Shown piece after piece: positions 22,135-23,920 of a stretch of 23,920 bases of DNA. The notes below the pieces were generated by a model, which worked only from the letters and a program-made list of their open reading frames with translations, had not been told where the DNA came from and made no database searches. Numbering within the stretch: the first letter of the stretch is position 1; each line of letters begins with the position of its first letter. The translations under genes and the position numbers were made by a program. The stretch is taken from positions 1 to 23,920 of the forward strand of contig CBEVGD010000015.1 in the NCBI GenBank assembly GCA_965549355.1, given 5' to 3'. The stretch is from M55B120 sp965549355. Lineage in GTDB: Bacteria > Actinomycetota > Humimicrobiia > Humimicrobiales > Humimicrobiaceae.

Positions 22135-23301
22135 TTAATTCTGCCGGTTGTGCCAGAGAACACTATTTTTTCCACTAGCAGCACCTTGAACAAAAACCTC
22201 CAGCCGTCCATCTTTATTTTTTCCAACAGCATGAATATTTGAGATACTGATATTAGGTAGTTTGCCTAGATTATACCAGCTGCTCCATGGTCCCTTCTTT
22301 GGTTCCGTTTGATACTTGTACCATATAGAAGCCTCGATGTTAGTAGCAAACACCACAAGACAGCCATTGCTATCACATTCTACTATAGGTTGATGCACCA
22401 ATGGTACATTTCCAGGTCTTCCGAGACTACCCCAGTTTATCCAGGGCCCCCTGCTGGGTTTTGGCTGATATCTATGCCATAAGGAACCTTTGCTGTTGTC
22501 TGCACCATTCCAATAATCTACAGCAAATACCTCCAGACGTCCGTCACTATTCTGTCCCACCGCCACCGGTATACGGTTAAGTGAGGTATTTGCGGGATTA
22601 CCCATTTTGCCCCAACCAATCCAGGGCCCCCTGCTGGGCTTGGATTGATACATATGCCATAAGCTGCTCCTTGTGACAAAAATCTCCAAACGGCCATCGC
22701 TATTATGGCCTACTGCAACAAGCTGGTTATTCAACGTATTAACACCTTTTGGTTTACTCAGACTTGCCCACTTACTCCAGGTTCCTTTATTGGGCTTTTG
22801 CTGCCAGATATGCCAGATGCCTTCTTTAGAGCTTGAGCCCCCATCAGCCCCTGCAGCAAAAATCTCCAGTCTACCATCACTATTTCGACCTACACCAAGT
22901 TTATTAATTTTTACACTTTTAGAAGGTGATCCCAGGTTTTCCCACCCGGTCCAGGGCCCTTTACTGGGTTTTGATTGAGAGATATGCCAGAGATCGCCCC
23001 CCATATAGGTAGTGGCACCTCCAGTATAACCAGTAACAAAAACCTCCAGCCGTCCATCTTGATTATTAAATATAACAGGATTGTCAAGGACTGAAATACT
23101 GGTTGGTTTGCCCAGACTTGACCACCCGGGCCAGGGCCCTTTGTTGGGTTTTGGCTGGTATATATGCCATAAGGCCCCATCTCTGCCAGTAGCAAAAACC
23201 TCCAGCCGTCCATCTTGATTATTTCCAACAATAAGTCCATCGCGTAGATAAGCTTTGGGCCTGCCCAGACTTGCCCAGCCGCTCCAGGTGTATTTACTCA
23301 T
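22135..23301 (-). CDS. seven-repeat PLL/DUF346-type beta-propeller lectin
   Basis: The 388-aa protein consists almost entirely of seven repeats of 45-60 residues. Each follows the pattern W-x2-LG-x-P, then N-x-DGRLEVF, then LWH-x-YQ-x-KP-x2-GPW. This is the repeat of PLL-type lectins such as those of Photorhabdus, which fold as seven-bladed propellers and bind fucose or related sugars. Repeat 6 is degenerate (SNGCLVVF, IWYKYQ). No signal peptide or membrane segment is present, so it is cytosolic or leaves by a non-classical route. AAAGGAGG precedes the ATG at 23301. Pieces such as CCAGGGCCCCCTGCTGGG are identical at 22441 and 22621, showing recent repeat duplication or conversion. Sugar specificity is not predictable here. 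Confidence 0.87.
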   Translation of the reverse strand: MSKYTWSGWASLGRPKAYLRDGLIVGNNQDGRLEVFATGRDGALWHIYQPKPNKGPWPGWSSLGKPTSISVLDNPVIFNNQDGRLEVFVTGYTGGATTYMGGDLWHISQSKPSKGPWTGWENLGSPSKSVKINKLGVGRNSDGRLEIFAAGADGGSSSKEGIWHIWQQKPNKGTWSKWASLSKPKGVNTLNNQLVAVGHNSDGRLEIFVTRSSLWHMYQSKPSRGPWIGWGKMGNPANTSLNRIPVAVGQNSDGRLEVFAVDYWNGADNSKGSLWHRYQPKPSRGPWINWGSLGRPGNVPLVHQPIVECDSNGCLVVFATNIEASIWYKYQTEPKKGPWSSWYNLGKLPNISISNIHAVGKNKDGRLEVFVQGAASGKNSVLWHNRQN

Positions 23302-23393
23302 AATGAACCTCCTTTATTTAATCTTCACTTTTCTAAAAAAGGATATTTCAATACTCGTATTACAACTATTATTACAGACTTAAGTAAAAATGA

Positions 23394-23657
23394 AAATGTT
23401 TTAAAAATTATTTATTAAATGTAGCTCACGCAGTACCGGATTATAAAGGAATTAATTCATTTGATGAAAATAAAAATATTATAGAATATCTTGATATATC
23501 AAAAGCAAAAAGGCCAAGACAGAAACAAAAGAGAGTCAATATAGATTTTCCTTTGTGGATGATTGATCTATTGGATAAAGAAGCCAGACGCTTAGGGGTA
23601 CCAAGACAGTCGATTATTAAAGTATGGTTAGCAAAGCGTCTTGAAAAGGTATCTTAA
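23394..23657 (+). pseudogene. RHH (BrnA/CopG-like) antitoxin fragment lacking a start codon
   Basis: The frame is open from 23394, just after a TGA, to TAA at 23655-23657. From about 23460 the translation runs FDENKNIIEYLDISKAKRPR, then QKQKRVNIDFPLWMIDLLDK, then EARRLGVPRQSIIKVWLAKR. The ribbon and two helices, with the SKAKRP linker before them, fit BrnA-type antitoxins. No ATG, GTG or TTG occurs in frame before 23553, which is inside the DNA-binding domain. AAAGGA at 23445-23450 may be the old ribosome site. No toxin gene lies beside it in the window. Either the start has been lost or an unusual codon is used. Confidence 0.65.
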
Positions 23658-23660
23658 AAG

Positions 23661-23701
23661 TTGGCTGGCCCGGGTTGCGAAATTTCGAACCTATTTTTAA
23701 G
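23661..23701 (+). repeat. right copy of the imperfect 41-bp direct repeat
   Basis: It has the same form as 22075-22115, with the palindromic core CGAAATTTCG. It starts three bases after the antitoxin fragment stop. Confidence 0.5.
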
Positions 23702-23860
23702 TCAATTAATCAAACTAAAAGGCTTATTCGCCTAAGCATAGATGCTTGTATCCTTTAAATATTTTAAAACCTAAAAATATTAGGAAATATTGTATTCAAA
23801 TTGTATTTGTTGTTTATCCAATTAAAATATAAAAACAGCTTCTAAAATAACATTATTGTA

Positions 23861-23890
23861 TTGAAGCAAATCTATACTTTTCTGTATAAT
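23861..23890 (+). promoter_or_regulatory. promoter for a gene beyond the right edge
   Basis: TTGAAG (23861-23866) and a perfect TATAAT (23885-23890) are separated by 18 bases, pointing out of the window. Confidence 0.5.
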
Positions 23891-23920
23891 GTATGAAAAG
23901 AAAATATCACAATAAAGACA

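Larger units (their letters stand above)
23302..23920. other. 619-bp region with decayed antitoxin and outward promoter
   Basis: There is no intact gene in this stretch. It contains the lectin leader, a start-less antitoxin fragment ending at 23657, the right copy of a direct repeat, a small AAGCAT-AG-ATGCTT inverted repeat near 23737, and a promoter near the right edge. Base composition is very AT-rich after 23700. Confidence 0.6.

Noticed and set aside
22673..22978. Plus-strand frame of 101 codons within the lectin gene
   Set aside because: It arises from the repeated blade DNA, and its Pro/Leu/Ser-rich composition is the expected antisense of the lectin repeats.
22430..23150. Regularly spaced GC-rich repeats that could suggest a CRISPR-like array
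   Set aside because: The 180-base period equals one protein repeat, and the units are in frame and coding, with no short unique spacers.

Overview
The window looks like chromosomal DNA of an anaerobic, AT-rich bacterium. The evidence for bacteria is a bacterial-type glutaminyl-tRNA synthetase, TypA/BipA, TetR, Fur-family and ArsR regulators, clear -35/-10 promoters and strong GGAGG ribosome sites. The anaerobic lifestyle is inferred from rubrerythrin, desulfoferrodoxin and two cluster-rich ferredoxin proteins. I cannot name the genus. No tRNA, rRNA, CRISPR array or intact insertion sequence was seen.

Layout. 1-2.9 kb (+): a possible gene end, then an AAC(3)-family acetyltransferase, a hot-dog thioesterase and a mutarotase-like protein. 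3.0-5.8 kb (-): an acetate-type sodium symporter with its DUF485 partner and own promoter and terminator, then a two-cluster ferredoxin. 5.8-8.6 kb: a likely IS200/IS605 right-end relic, a LOG-family nucleotide hydrolase (+) and glnS (-). 8.6-10.8 kb: two membrane proteins of unknown role. 10.8-14.8 kb (-): a TetR-controlled ABC-2 exporter operon (regulator, ATPase, two permeases, a small membrane protein). 14.9-17.3 kb (+): an oxidative-stress cluster in the order PerR-type regulator, peroxiredoxin, desulfoferrodoxin, rubrerythrin. 17.4-18.1 kb (+): a VapBC-type toxin-antitoxin pair. 18.4-20.2 kb (+): typA. 20.3-22.1 kb (+): an ArsR regulator with a Cys-rich tail, a NapH-type membrane ferredoxin and a 76-aa membrane protein. 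22.1-23.9 kb: a seven-repeat PLL-type lectin (-), a start-less antitoxin fragment (+), and a promoter pointing out of the window.

How the parts work together. The PerR-type regulator has all five peroxide-sensing ligand positions, a consensus promoter and a 7-1-7 operator. It is followed by three enzymes that remove peroxide and superoxide without making oxygen from superoxide. The TetR operon is the best regulatory case. Its promoter (TTGACA, 17 bp, TAGAAT) overlaps two tandem TGAC-N6-GTCA operators. The predicted transcript starts downstream of the first in-frame ATG, so translation probably begins at an ATC codon behind GGAGG. The accessory content is modest: toxin-antitoxin genes, an IS right-end relic whose first 18 bases recur across the vapC stop codon, and a lectin/antitoxin segment between imperfect 41-bp direct repeats. 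I did not find a clearly new multi-gene defence system. The least explained modules are the ArsR/membrane-ferredoxin group, the lectin segment and the extra domain inside the symporter.
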